16,924 nt of DNA from Tannerellaceae bacterium. Lineage in GTDB: Bacteria; Bacteroidota; Bacteroidia; Bacteroidales; Tannerellaceae. The stretch is from the NCBI GenBank assembly GCA_031267775.1, contig JAIRYL010000020.1, positions 1 to 16,924 on the forward strand, written 5' to 3'. The notes below the pieces were generated by a model that did no database searches, was not told the origin of the DNA, and saw nothing but the letters and a program-made list of their open reading frames with translations. Position numbers and translations under genes: made by a program. Positions 1 through 7,260 of this stretch are shown in pieces; within the stretch, counting starts at the first letter, position 1; the number at the start of each line of letters is the position of its first letter.

Positions 1-944
1 AATAATGAATTTACAAATTCCTTTTTGTTAAAGAGTTGGAGGTCTTCTATTCCTTCTCCCAGGCCGATGTATTTAACCGGGATATGGAAGTGGTCTGATA
101 TGCCGATGACTACTCCTCCTTTGGCTGTGCCGTCGAGTTTTGTGATAGCTAATGCATTTACTTCGGTAGCTGCGGTAAATTGCTTGGCCTGCTCAAAGGC
201 GTTTTGTCCGGTAGAACCGTCCAAAATCAAGAGTACTTCGTGCGGAGCGCCGGGCACAACCTTTTTCATTACGTTCTTTATCTTGGTAAGCTCATTCATC
301 AGGTTTACCTTGTTGTGTAAGCGGCCGGCGGTATCGATGATAACCGCGTCGGCGGCATTGGCTTTGGCAGAACTTAATGCATCGAAAGCGACAGAAGCCG
401 GATCGGATCCCATCTTTTGCTTTATAACGGGCGCTCCTACCCTTTCGCCCCAGATTACCAATTGTTCTACGGCTGCTGCGCGGAATGTATCGGCTGCTCC
501 CAAGTAAACGTTTTTACCGGCTTTCTTAAACTGCCAGGCTAATTTGCCAATGGTGGTTGTTTTGCCTGCTCCGTTTACTCCTACTACCATAATTACATAG
601 GGTTTGGCATTATCGGGCAAAACAGATCCTTCCGGGTCGTCGGCGTTGTTTTCTGTAAGCAAGCCGGCTATTTCATCACGTAAAATGGCGGTAAGCTCCC
701 GGGTATTTACATATTTATCTTTGGCAACCCGTTTTTCTATCCGCGAGATAATCTTGAGCGTTGTTTCTACTCCTACATCCGAGGTTATCAGTACTTCTTC
801 CAACTTGTCTAACACATCGTCGTCTACTTTATTTTTCCCGGTGATGGCGCGCGTTAGCTTTGCAAAGACGCTTTCTTTTGTTTTGGATAACCCTTTGTCT
901 AATGTCTCTTTTTTCTCTTTGTTAAAGAAATTGAAAATACTCAT
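1..944 (-). CDS. ftsY: Signal recognition particle receptor FtsY (3' end cut by window edge)
   Basis: FtsY is the membrane-associated SRP GTPase that docks ribosome-nascent chain complexes at the Sec translocon. The gene begins at ATG 944-942 (product starts MSIFNFFNKEKK), and 314 codons are visible without a stop. The visible end, FVNSL, matches the usual FtsY C-terminus, so only one or a few residues are missing. An NG domain is clear: helical N domain about residues 20-100; G1 P-loop GVNGAGKTTT near 122-131; DTFRAAAVEQL near 152-162; G3 DTAGR at 204-208; G4 TKLDG at 268-272; and the GLGEGIEDL closing motif near 294-302. The long acidic A domain of E. coli FtsY is absent and replaced by a short basic N-terminus, as is common outside the Proteobacteria. 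It is separated from nspC by 84 bases, with no convincing promoter seen there. The family assignment is near certain. Confidence 0.97.
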   Translation of the reverse strand, partial: MSIFNFFNKEKKETLDKGLSKTKESVFAKLTRAITGKNKVDDDVLDKLEEVLITSDVGVETTLKIISRIEKRVAKDKYVNTRELTAILRDEIAGLLTENNADDPEGSVLPDNAKPYVIMVVGVNGAGKTTTIGKLAWQFKKAGKNVYLGAADTFRAAAVEQLVIWGERVGAPVIKQKMGSDPASVAFDALSSAKANAADAVIIDTAGRLHNKVNLMNELTKIKNVMKKVVPGAPHEVLLILDGSTGQNAFEQAKQFTAATEVNALAITKLDGTAKGGVVIGISDHFHIPVKYIGLGEGIEDLQLFNKKEFVNSL

Positions 945-1028
945 CTTTTGTTTTGCTTTATTTTGAACTGCTAAAATAGTTTATTTTGTTGACAGTTACG
1001 AATTTTACGACGTTTTCCATCTTATTTG

Positions 1029-2168
1029 TTAACCGTTCCTTTGTTTGTAGTCTTCGTATGTGAATGTTTTGTAGATAAGCAGTTCGTCATTTTTATTCCA
1101 TAATGCAAGGGCGGGATGCGGAATACCGTTGAACATGTTTGTTTTTACAATTGTATAGTGTATCATATCCTCAAAGATGATCCTGTCTCCTATTTTCAAC
1201 GGCTGTTCAAACGACCAGTCTCCCATAAAGTCTCCGCTCAGGCAACTGTTGCCGCCAATACGGTAGGTTGGTTTTCCTTTTACTGCGTCTGTGGCATTCC
1301 GGATAGCCGGTTTATAAGGCATTTCGAGGCAATCGGGCATGTGGCAGGTAAAAGACGCGTCGATAATAGCGGTTTTAATATGTTGGTTTTCTACAATATC
1401 GACTACGGTTGTGAGTAAAAATCCCGTTTGCCAGGCAAAGGCGCTTCCCGGCTCCATGATTATTTCCAGGTTGGGATAGTTGGATTTAAATGTTTGCAGT
1501 ATTGAAATAAGATGTTCTATGTTATAATCTTTACGGGTCATCAGGTGTCCTCCGCCCATGTTCAGCCATTTGATAGAGGGAAGAAAACGTCCGAAGCGCG
1601 TTTCGACTTCTCTTAATACCTTTTCCAAATCGTAGGAAGACGATTCGCATAAGGCATGAAAATGAAGGCCTTCTATTCCTTTGCAGAGGGTATCGCCCAG
1701 GCGCAGGCTTGTAACTCCCATTCGCGAACCGAGGGCTACGGGGTTGTATAAATCTGTTTCTACTACCGAATATTCGGGGTTGACGCGTATTCCGCAAGAC
1801 GCTTTATTGCCGTAGGCCTGCACCATGGGATAGAAGCGTTCAAACTGTGAAAGGGAATTAAATGTTATGTGGCTACTGTATTTCAATATCAGCGGAAAGT
1901 CTTTTTCGGTGTAAGCGGGCGAACAGGTATGAGCCAGACTGCCCATTTCCTCGAAAGCCAATCGAGCCTCGTATATGGAGCTTGCCGTGGAGGAAGAGAT
2001 GTATTCGCGGATAATCGGGAACGATTTCCACATGGCAAACGCTTTGAGCGCTAAGATTATATTAACGCCGGCCTGCTCTTTTACATATTTTATAAGAGAG
2101 AGATTCTTCCGTAACCGTTCTTCTTCCATCACATAACATGGCGACGGTATTTTTTCAAAATCAATCAT
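1029..2168 (-). CDS. nspC: Carboxynorspermidine/carboxyspermidine decarboxylase
   Basis: This is a PLP-dependent, alanine racemase-fold decarboxylase that turns carboxynorspermidine or carboxyspermidine into norspermidine or spermidine. It is the last step of the polyamine route that uses aspartate semialdehyde instead of decarboxylated S-adenosylmethionine. At 379 residues it has the family's usual length. Visible landmarks: PSPCYVMEE at the N-terminus; Lys42 in ALKAFAMW (Schiff-base lysine); Gly-rich GGGHL at 205-209 and EPG at 239-241 (PLP phosphate/pyridine contacts); and Cys309 in GGNSCLSGD (catalytic Cys of the second barrel). The start ATG at 2168-2166 is followed by the expected IDFEKIPSP. 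The partner dehydrogenase is not in the window. In Bacteroidetes the physiological substrate is usually carboxyspermidine (family knowledge, not visible here). Confidence 0.95.
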   Translation of the reverse strand: MIDFEKIPSPCYVMEEERLRKNLSLIKYVKEQAGVNIILALKAFAMWKSFPIIREYISSSTASSIYEARLAFEEMGSLAHTCSPAYTEKDFPLILKYSSHITFNSLSQFERFYPMVQAYGNKASCGIRVNPEYSVVETDLYNPVALGSRMGVTSLRLGDTLCKGIEGLHFHALCESSSYDLEKVLREVETRFGRFLPSIKWLNMGGGHLMTRKDYNIEHLISILQTFKSNYPNLEIIMEPGSAFAWQTGFLLTTVVDIVENQHIKTAIIDASFTCHMPDCLEMPYKPAIRNATDAVKGKPTYRIGGNSCLSGDFMGDWSFEQPLKIGDRIIFEDMIHYTIVKTNMFNGIPHPALALWNKNDELLIYKTFTYEDYKQRNG

Positions 2169-2180
2169 TCACCTTTTAAT

Positions 2181-2211
2181 TTACCTTTGTATCGAGAGGT
2201 TGCAAAGGTAA
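2181..2211 (-). promoter_or_regulatory. Candidate nspC promoter element inside an inverted repeat
   Basis: Reading toward nspC (minus strand), the sequence TACCTTTG (complement of 2203-2210) matches the Bacteroidetes -7 consensus TAnnTTTG and lies 35 bases before the ATG. No TTTG sits at the usual -33 distance, so the match is half a promoter. The same 9 bases, TTACCTTTG, occur on the plus strand at 2181-2189. The two form an inverted repeat with a 13-base spacer, which could be an operator or chance. Confidence 0.4.
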
Positions 2212-2312
2212 TGATAATCTCAGAATTATTAGTAAACTAACATCGGCAAATGTTAATTTCTGCCATACGCCTCCTTACGTATTAATATCCTCCTCCTGCG
2301 TATATGGGGGGA

Positions 2313-3083
2313 TTAAAAGACGGGGATACCGTTCTTTATGGCGGCGTGGTATTTGTTTTTATCAAAGGAGTATAAGATGGATGATTTTTGTCCCCATTTT
2401 TTATAGACTTCGCTTAATTTACAGACTAATCCGGCAGACAGTATCTTCCGCTGAAAGTTTCGCCGGTCTAATTTGGCGTCGAGTATGGTTTCGTAGATTG
2501 TTCGCAACTGGGTAAGCGTAAATTTTTCGGGTAATAATTCATATCCTACGGGGATACTGTTCAACTGGCTGCGTATGGTGGTTATGGCCTTATCTATTAT
2601 AATGTTATGATCGGTATAGAGAGAGGGTATATCGCTGAGGTTGAACCAGGCTACGTCTTCGTCCATGTTTGAATGTACTTTTACTTTTCCATATTCTACA
2701 AAGGCGTAGTATCCTATACTGAAAAAACGCTGTAAAAACCATTTGCTTACTTCTTTATCGTCTTTAGCGAATCCTTGCCTTGCCAGCATGTCTTTGTTTT
2801 CGTCCAGATTGGTTCGGCTGACGTCGCCAAAGAAATAAAACTGTCGCAAGTATACGTTCGACAAGCCTGTACGGCTTGCAAGCGTTCGCGTGGCGGCTGC
2901 GTCTACGTGTTCGTCTTTGTAGATAAACCCGCCGGGCAACATCCATTTGGTATATGTTGAAAACTTATTCAATAATACTTTCAGTTTTCCTTCATGAAAG
3001 CCCAGTATGACGCAATCCAGCGATATGCCGGGACAATAATCGTTTGCCTGGGCTAAAACGAGGTTTTTATCAAGCTTCTGCAT
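2313..3083 (-). CDS. NrtR/AraR-like Nudix-domain transcriptional regulator
   Basis: Predicted DNA-binding regulator of 256 residues: an N-terminal Nudix fold (about 15-160) followed by a winged helix (about 181-256, with LLPEKFTLTQLRTIYE and LDRRNFQRKI, signature-like for the NrtR C-terminal domain). The Nudix box near 52-74 keeps GX5E (G52, E58) and Arg66. However, the catalytic REUXEE glutamates are replaced (Thr67, Ser70, Arg71), so hydrolase activity is unlikely and the domain probably senses a ligand. Relatives in Bacteroidetes include the L-arabinose regulator BtAraR and other sugar regulators (family knowledge). I chose the start ATG 3083-3081 (MQKLDKNL). An in-frame ATG at 3170 would add 29 residues with no domain similarity and would place the candidate promoter inside the gene. 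It is divergent from the GH3 hydrolase across 134 bases, which suggests it controls that gene and itself. The ligand is unknown. Confidence 0.88.
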   Translation of the reverse strand: MQKLDKNLVLAQANDYCPGISLDCVILGFHEGKLKVLLNKFSTYTKWMLPGGFIYKDEHVDAAATRTLASRTGLSNVYLRQFYFFGDVSRTNLDENKDMLARQGFAKDDKEVSKWFLQRFFSIGYYAFVEYGKVKVHSNMDEDVAWFNLSDIPSLYTDHNIIIDKAITTIRSQLNSIPVGYELLPEKFTLTQLRTIYETILDAKLDRRNFQRKILSAGLVCKLSEVYKKWGQKSSILYSFDKNKYHAAIKNGIPVF

Positions 3084-3127
3084 GCGTGTTTGATATATTT
3101 TAACGATTACAGGTATTCTATACTTCA

Positions 3128-3135
3128 CAAAGTTA
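3128..3135 (-). promoter_or_regulatory. Candidate -7 element for the Nudix regulator
   Basis: The complement of 3128-3135 reads TAACTTTG, a full match to the Bacteroidetes TAnnTTTG -7 box. It lies 45 bases upstream of the chosen ATG at 3083. No clear -33 TTTG is present at the right spacing. It argues against the longer start at 3170. Confidence 0.35.
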
Positions 3136-3154
3136 AACAAAACAATAGTATATT

Positions 3155-3171
3155 TGCGTCGTATCGACACA
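3155..3171. promoter_or_regulatory. Imperfect palindrome between divergent promoters (possible operator)
   Basis: TGCGTCG-TAT-CGACACA has 7-base arms with one mismatch around a 3-base centre. It lies between the candidate -7 box of the regulator gene and the candidate -33 box of the GH3 gene, where a divergent regulator would be expected to bind. This is a single copy seen by eye; chance cannot be excluded. Confidence 0.25.
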
Positions 3172-3175
3172 TCAA

Positions 3176-3205
3176 TTTGCTATTTAAGCTTGTTTGCTAA
3201 CTTTA
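3176..3205 (+). promoter_or_regulatory. Candidate GH3 promoter
   Basis: TTTG at 3176-3179, an 18-base spacer, then TAACTTTA at 3198-3205 (one mismatch to TAnnTTTG). The spacing fits the Bacteroidetes sigma-ABfr promoter. It would place the transcript start only a few bases before ATG 3218, so the message would be nearly leaderless. Confidence 0.4.
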
Positions 3206-3217
3206 TAATTGCAGAAT

Positions 3218-5548
3218 ATGAAAAAAAATTATTTGATTTTTGCTATCGTTTTACTTTCTAATTTTATATTATCGGGACAAGAGCCTGCGTCTTTTGTTAT
3301 TGTTGAAAATCCGGGCGGCGCTACACTGGGGTATTCTCCGGCGTCGGGAATAAAAGTGATTACAAAAGATAATCTTACGTTTAAAGATTTAAACAGAAAC
3401 GGGAAACTGGATCCTTACGAAGATTGGCGCTTGCCGGTAAAAACGCGCGCTGCGGATTTGGCTAAACGAATGAGCGCAGAGCAGATTGCCGGCTTAATGC
3501 TTTACAGCGCTCATCAGGCTATACCGGCCATGGCGGCGGGATTTGGCGGCGGAACTTACAATGGAAAACCGCTGCAGGAAAGCGGCGCCAGGGCGTGGGA
3601 TTTAACCGACGATCAAAAAAAGTTTCTTAAAGACGACCATCTGCGCCATGTGTTAATAACCACTGTTCAAACGCCGGAAACAGCGGCCAAATGGAATAAT
3701 GCCATGCAGGCTTATGTAGAAGGTTTGGGCTTGGGAATACCGGGTAATACCAGTTCTGATCCGAGACATTCGGCTAACAGCAACGCCGAATTTAATGCCG
3801 GAGCGGGAGGCGCTATCTCTTTATGGCCGCGCGAATTAGGGTTGGCCGCTTCTTTTGACCCCGAATTAGTTAAAACGTTTGGCGCTATTGCTTCTACTGA
3901 ATATCGCGCTTTGGGAATTACGACGGCGCTTTCTCCCCAGATTGATTTGGGAAGCGAGCCGCGATGGTATCGTATTTCCATGACTTTTGGCGAAGGTTCT
4001 CAATTACTGACCGACATAGCGCGCGCTTATGTAGACGGTTTTCAGACTTCGGAAGGCGCGCGGGAGATTAAAGACGGTTGGGGATTTCACAGCGTAAACG
4101 CGATGGTTAAGCATTGGCCGGGCGGCGGGCCGGAAGAAGGCGGACGGGACGGACACTGGGCGTTTGGGAAGTTTGCCGTTTATCCCGGCGCTAACCTGAA
4201 CGAACACTTGAGGCCCTTTACCGAGGGCGCTTTTAAACTGCATGGCCAAACAAAAGAGGCTTCGGCCGTGATGCCTTATTATACGGTTTCTTATAACCAG
4301 GCGGCGGACGGGAGCAATTATGGCAACGGATTCAGCAGCTATATCATAACCGATTTATTGAGAAAACAATATAATTACGACGGCGTGGTGTGTACCGACT
4401 GGGGGATAACCTGGGATGAAGGGGCTACTCCCGACGTATTTGCAGGAAAGCCCTGGGGGGTGGAAAAATTATCTGTTGCAGAAAGACATTACAAGGTGAT
4501 AGAGGCCGGCGTAGACCAGTTTGGCGGTAATAACGATAAAGGCCCGGTGATTGAAGCGTATCAGATGGGGGTGAAGGAGCATGGTAAAACGTATATGCGG
4601 AAACGTTTTGAACAGTCGGCCACGCGGTTATTAACGAATATTTTCCGTTTGGGCTTATTTGAAAATCCGTATCTCAATCCGCAGGAAACCAGCCGGATCG
4701 TGGGGAATCCGGCATTTATGAAAGCCGGGTACGAAGCGCAGTTGAAGTCTGTCGTCCTGCTGAAAAATGAAGGAAAAACGCTGCCTGCATCCGGCAGGAA
4801 AACGGTATTCATCCCCAAAATATACAAACCGGCAAGCAAGAACTGGTGGGGGATATGGACGGAATCGGCATTGGATTATCCTGTAAATATAGAAACGGTA
4901 AAGAGGTATTATGACGTAACGGCTGATCCGAACCAGGCAGACTTTGCGCTTGTTTTTGTATCAAGCCCTCAAAGCGAGCATGGCGGCTATTCTCTTTCAG
5001 ACAGAAAGAAAGGGGGAAACGGATATGTGCCTGTTTCGCTTCAATATAATCCCTACGTAGCAACGGAAGCCCGCGAACACAGCATAGCGTGGGGAGACCC
5101 GGTTGTAGACCCGGCCGTTACAGACCGCAGCTACAGGAACAAATCGACAAGGACTGCCAATGCTGCCGATCTGGACGTTCTGTTAAGAACAAAGGAGATG
5201 ATGGGGGATAAAGCGGTTATTGCCGTTGTAGATGTATCTAATCCGATGATATTTAATGAATTTGAGAAAGACATGAGCGCTATTGTCGTTCATTTTGGAA
5301 GTACGACGCAAGCTATCCTTGATATAGTTTCCGGAAACTATGAACCATCGGGATTATTGCCTTTCCAAATGCCGGCCAATATGACTGCCGTAGAAAAGCA
5401 GTTTGAAGATGTTTCGTATGATATGGAATGCCATAAAGACGCCGAAGGACATTTATACGACTTTGGCTATGGATTAAACTGGCAGGGCGTAATTCAGGAT
5501 GCGCGTACTGCGAAATACAAACCGGTGCGACAGGGAGAACGCATCTAA
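3218..5548 (+). CDS. Secreted glycoside hydrolase family 3 (beta-glucosidase/beta-xylosidase type)
   Basis: Exported retaining exo-glycosidase of 776 residues that probably removes terminal beta-linked sugars from oligosaccharides in the periplasm. It starts at ATG 3218 (MKKNYLIF); a TTG three codons earlier (3209) is unlikely. Signal peptide about 1-20, with no lipobox Cys. Next is an EF-hand-type calcium loop, DLNRNGKLDPYE at 57-68 (ligands D57, N59, N61, D65, E68). The GH3 N-terminal barrel carries VKHWPGGG, GRDGH and the nucleophile motif GVVCTDWG, with Asp394 the likely nucleophile. The C-terminal alpha/beta sandwich begins near SVVLLKNEG and ends with the LPFQMP and YDFGYGLNW motifs. 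The usual fibronectin III-like tail of many GH3 enzymes is lacking. Its divergent neighbour is a Nudix-type regulator. No SusC/SusD pair is nearby, so the substrate cannot be inferred. Confidence 0.93.
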   Translation: MKKNYLIFAIVLLSNFILSGQEPASFVIVENPGGATLGYSPASGIKVITKDNLTFKDLNRNGKLDPYEDWRLPVKTRAADLAKRMSAEQIAGLMLYSAHQAIPAMAAGFGGGTYNGKPLQESGARAWDLTDDQKKFLKDDHLRHVLITTVQTPETAAKWNNAMQAYVEGLGLGIPGNTSSDPRHSANSNAEFNAGAGGAISLWPRELGLAASFDPELVKTFGAIASTEYRALGITTALSPQIDLGSEPRWYRISMTFGEGSQLLTDIARAYVDGFQTSEGAREIKDGWGFHSVNAMVKHWPGGGPEEGGRDGHWAFGKFAVYPGANLNEHLRPFTEGAFKLHGQTKEASAVMPYYTVSYNQAADGSNYGNGFSSYIITDLLRKQYNYDGVVCTDWGITWDEGATPDVFAGKPWGVEKLSVAERHYKVIEAGVDQFGGNNDKGPVIEAYQMGVKEHGKTYMRKRFEQSATRLLTNIFRLGLFENPYLNPQETSRIVGNPAFMKAGYEAQLKSVVLLKNEGKTLPASGRKTVFIPKIYKPASKNWWGIWTESALDYPVNIETVKRYYDVTADPNQADFALVFVSSPQSEHGGYSLSDRKKGGNGYVPVSLQYNPYVATEAREHSIAWGDPVVDPAVTDRSYRNKSTRTANAADLDVLLRTKEMMGDKAVIAVVDVSNPMIFNEFEKDMSAIVVHFGSTTQAILDIVSGNYEPSGLLPFQMPANMTAVEKQFEDVSYDMECHKDAEGHLYDFGYGLNWQGVIQDARTAKYKPVRQGERI

Positions 5549-5694
5549 TTTCTCCGTAGAGCGCCGCCATATATTCCCGCCGTACCGCAGCGCCAAAAGA
5601 AGAACATCCTCTGCATGGAAATTACAGGGAAGAAATCGGCCCGGCTGATTCGTTGCCGGAAGTTGTCGGGAAAGAAATCAGCCCGGCTGATTCG

Positions 5695-5860
5695 TTGCCG
5701 GAAGTTGTCGGGGAAGAAAGCAGCCCGGGCGATTGGTTGCCGGAAGTTGTCGGGAGGAAAGCGGCCCGGGCGATTCTTTGCCGGAAGTTGTCGGGGAAGA
5801 AAGCAGCCCGGGCGATTGGTTGCCGGAAGTTGTCGGGAGGAAAGCGGCCCGGGCGATTCT
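5695..5860. repeat. Perfect 83-base tandem duplication inside the array
   Basis: Bases 5695-5777 and 5778-5860 appear identical by eye, each made of one 42-base and one 41-base unit. The identity indicates recent amplification, by slippage or unequal recombination, of a two-unit block. Confidence 0.88.
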
Positions 5861-5881
5861 TTGCCGGAAGTTGTCGGGAGG

Positions 5882-5901
5882 AAAGCGCCCGGGGCGCTTT
5901 T
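5882..5901 (+). terminator. Terminator-like hairpin at end of repeat array
   Basis: AAAGCGCC, loop CGG, GGCGCTTT (8-base perfect arms, 5882-5900), followed by one further T, giving a TTTT run. The shape resembles a weak intrinsic terminator that could end GH3 transcription. It is nevertheless 330 bases past the GH3 stop, the T-run is short, and it is also the degenerate last repeat unit. Confidence 0.4.
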
Positions 5902-5979
5902 CAGCCGGAAACTGTCCGTAACCGGATCGTACGAGAACAAGCGGAAAGATGGCCGGATAAGATACGGGATATACGGATG

Positions 5980-6009
5980 TTTGGAGAGGGAAAATGTTAC
6001 ATTCTTTTG
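5980..6009 (+). promoter_or_regulatory. Candidate promoter for the acyltransferase gene
   Basis: TTTG at 5980-5983, an 18-base spacer, then TTCTTTTG at 6002-6009 (one mismatch to TAnnTTTG). The spacer holds an 11-base palindrome, AATGTTACATT (5993-6003), that reaches into the -7 box and could be an operator. The 5' leader would be roughly 105 bases. Confidence 0.33.
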
Positions 6010-6123
6010 AAAATTTATCGCTTAAACAAAAATGTTTCCATAACTTCGTTCGCCGTTAGCGCATGGCAGTGAACATTCGTTATTTCTTATTTTGAACGCG
6101 CGCTAATCCAGGATACAGATTAT

Positions 6124-7260
6124 ATGAATAAACAAACTCGCAAACCGGTACGTTTACAAGGCAGGATACTTGTTTTTGACTTCCTGCGGTCGGTTATGAT
6201 TTTCTTTGTCATCGTATTGCATACCAGTATGACGTATATGCTCGACAGCCCTTCGTGGTGGTATGTTATCAGTCATAAAACAAGCGCGGTATTTGTGGTT
6301 ATAGTGAATGTGTTAGACCTGTTTATGATGCCTGTTCTATTTTTTATTTCCGGTTATTTTACGCCGGCTTCTTATTTAAAAAAGGGAACGGCGGGATTTC
6401 TGAAAAATAAAATCAAGCATATCTTTTTCCCCTGGATTGTGGGGATTATGGTTATCGTTCCTTTATATACCCTGTTTTTGGGGAAATCGCCGAACGATCT
6501 TATGGAAATACTAACCGAAAATCCTTTTTATCTGTTTCATTCGCAGGGGCATTTGTGGTATCTGGGCGTTCTCTTCCTCTTTCTTGCAGCCTATCCGTTT
6601 GTCGCCCGTTTAGCGCCGCCCAGCAGTATGCGTACTGCCGCGTCCGGCCGTACAAACAGGTTATGGCTGCTTGCGTGCATGGCGGTTTCCGCCAGTTGTT
6701 CCTGGCTGTCGGTTACTTATATTACTCCTTTCGACAACTGGCTGTACATCGCTTCCGTATTTACGCTGAAACCGGCTAAGATCATTACCTATCTATGCAT
6801 ATTTATGCTGGGGATTTACGCCTGGCAAACAAACTGGTTTACAAAAGGCGGGTTTACGCCCCGAACAGGCGTATGGTTTTTATGGGCCACAGGCACGGCT
6901 ACCTGCTATCTGACGCTGAGGCTGCTTGTTATTCCCCGGTATGATTTTCCGCTATTAGATAAACTTGTACCTGTTTTGGATGCGGTATGTTCTTTTACGA
7001 CGCTCATGTATGCGTTACCGGCAGGCATTAAACTGCAAACAAGCCGCCTGGCCGGCTGGTTGGCAAAGCTATCTCCCTATTCATACGGTATCTACTGGAT
7101 ACATTTACTGCCGCTGATTTTGTATTTGCGCCTGATAAACGATTGGGATTTTCCTGTTTTTATCAAATGGATTTCGGGCGTCTGCACAACCTGCCTGCTC
7201 TCCTGGCTGATCAGTAAATATGTATTGAAAAAATGGCCTGCGTTCAGGGATATGTTCTAA
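6124..7260 (+). CDS. Membrane acyltransferase, acyltransferase-3 family
   Basis: Integral-membrane acyltransferase of 378 residues with about ten hydrophobic segments. This family moves acetyl or other short acyl groups from the cytoplasmic side onto exported sugars, lipids or polymers. Family marks: the first segment with FDFLRS and a His about ten residues later (D19, R22, H33 in IVLHTS); HLWYLGVLFLF in the middle; and SPYSYGIYWIHLLPL near the C-terminus. The ATG at 6124 is preceded by no Shine-Dalgarno, as usual in Bacteroidetes. Its TAA (7258-7260) touches the stop of the convergent MATE gene with no base between. The acceptor is unknown. It is transcribed away from the synthase operon, so a role in decorating that product is only a guess. 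Confidence 0.87.
   Translation: MNKQTRKPVRLQGRILVFDFLRSVMIFFVIVLHTSMTYMLDSPSWWYVISHKTSAVFVVIVNVLDLFMMPVLFFISGYFTPASYLKKGTAGFLKNKIKHIFFPWIVGIMVIVPLYTLFLGKSPNDLMEILTENPFYLFHSQGHLWYLGVLFLFLAAYPFVARLAPPSSMRTAASGRTNRLWLLACMAVSASCSWLSVTYITPFDNWLYIASVFTLKPAKIITYLCIFMLGIYAWQTNWFTKGGFTPRTGVWFLWATGTATCYLTLRLLVIPRYDFPLLDKLVPVLDAVCSFTTLMYALPAGIKLQTSRLAGWLAKLSPYSYGIYWIHLLPLILYLRLINDWDFPVFIKWISGVCTTCLLSWLISKYVLKKWPAFRDMF

Larger units (their letters stand above)
5626..5901. repeat. GC-rich 41/42-base tandem repeat array, about 6.5 units
   Basis: Units begin with TTGCCGGAAGTTGTCGGG at 5653, 5695, 5737, 5778, 5820 and 5861. A partial unit lacking its first part lies at 5626-5652. Unit lengths are 42, 42, 41, 42 and 41 bases; the last unit (from 5861) diverges after 5886. 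Units alternate between two variants (GAAGAAAGCAGCC... and GAGGAAAGCGGCC...). The second halves are palindromic: unit 1 holds the perfect 17-base hairpin AATCAGCCCGGCTGATT at 5676-5692. There are no unique spacers, so this is not a CRISPR array. It may be a Bacteroidetes intergenic repeat family, a transcription attenuation element or a protein-binding array. Confidence 0.9.
5549..6123. other. Gene-free region with tandem repeats and candidate promoter
   Basis: The 575 bases between the GH3 and acyltransferase genes hold the 41/42-base repeat array, a hairpin at its end, and a candidate promoter for the acyltransferase. Open frames here on both strands are repeat translations: 42-base units stay open in several frames, while the 41-base units shift frame. 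None has a credible family match. Confidence 0.8.

Noticed and set aside
1116..1418. Plus-strand 100-residue open frame
   Set aside because: It is antisense to nspC, whose active-site motifs cover the same bases.
2283..2310. Possible terminator (CCTCCTCC ... GGGGGG) after the Nudix regulator gene
   Set aside because: The pairing needs several mismatches or G-U pairs and no clean T-run follows in the direction of transcription.
3084..3170. 29-residue N-terminal extension of the Nudix regulator from the ATG at 3170
   Set aside because: The extension has no domain similarity and contains the best candidate -7 box. The Nudix family start fits ATG 3083.
3209..3211. TTG as start codon of the GH3 gene
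   Set aside because: The ATG at 3218 gives a normal signal peptide (MKKNYLIF). The TTG would overlap the expected transcript start.
5626..5901. CRISPR array
   Set aside because: Units are contiguous and almost identical over their whole length, with no unique spacers, and no cas genes are present.
5615..6072. Open frames on both strands with 14-residue repeats over the tandem array (also minus strand 5545-5940)
   Set aside because: They arise because 42 is a multiple of three. The 41-base units break the frame, the peptides change frame with the repeat, no family is recognisable, and they run into non-repeat sequence at both ends.
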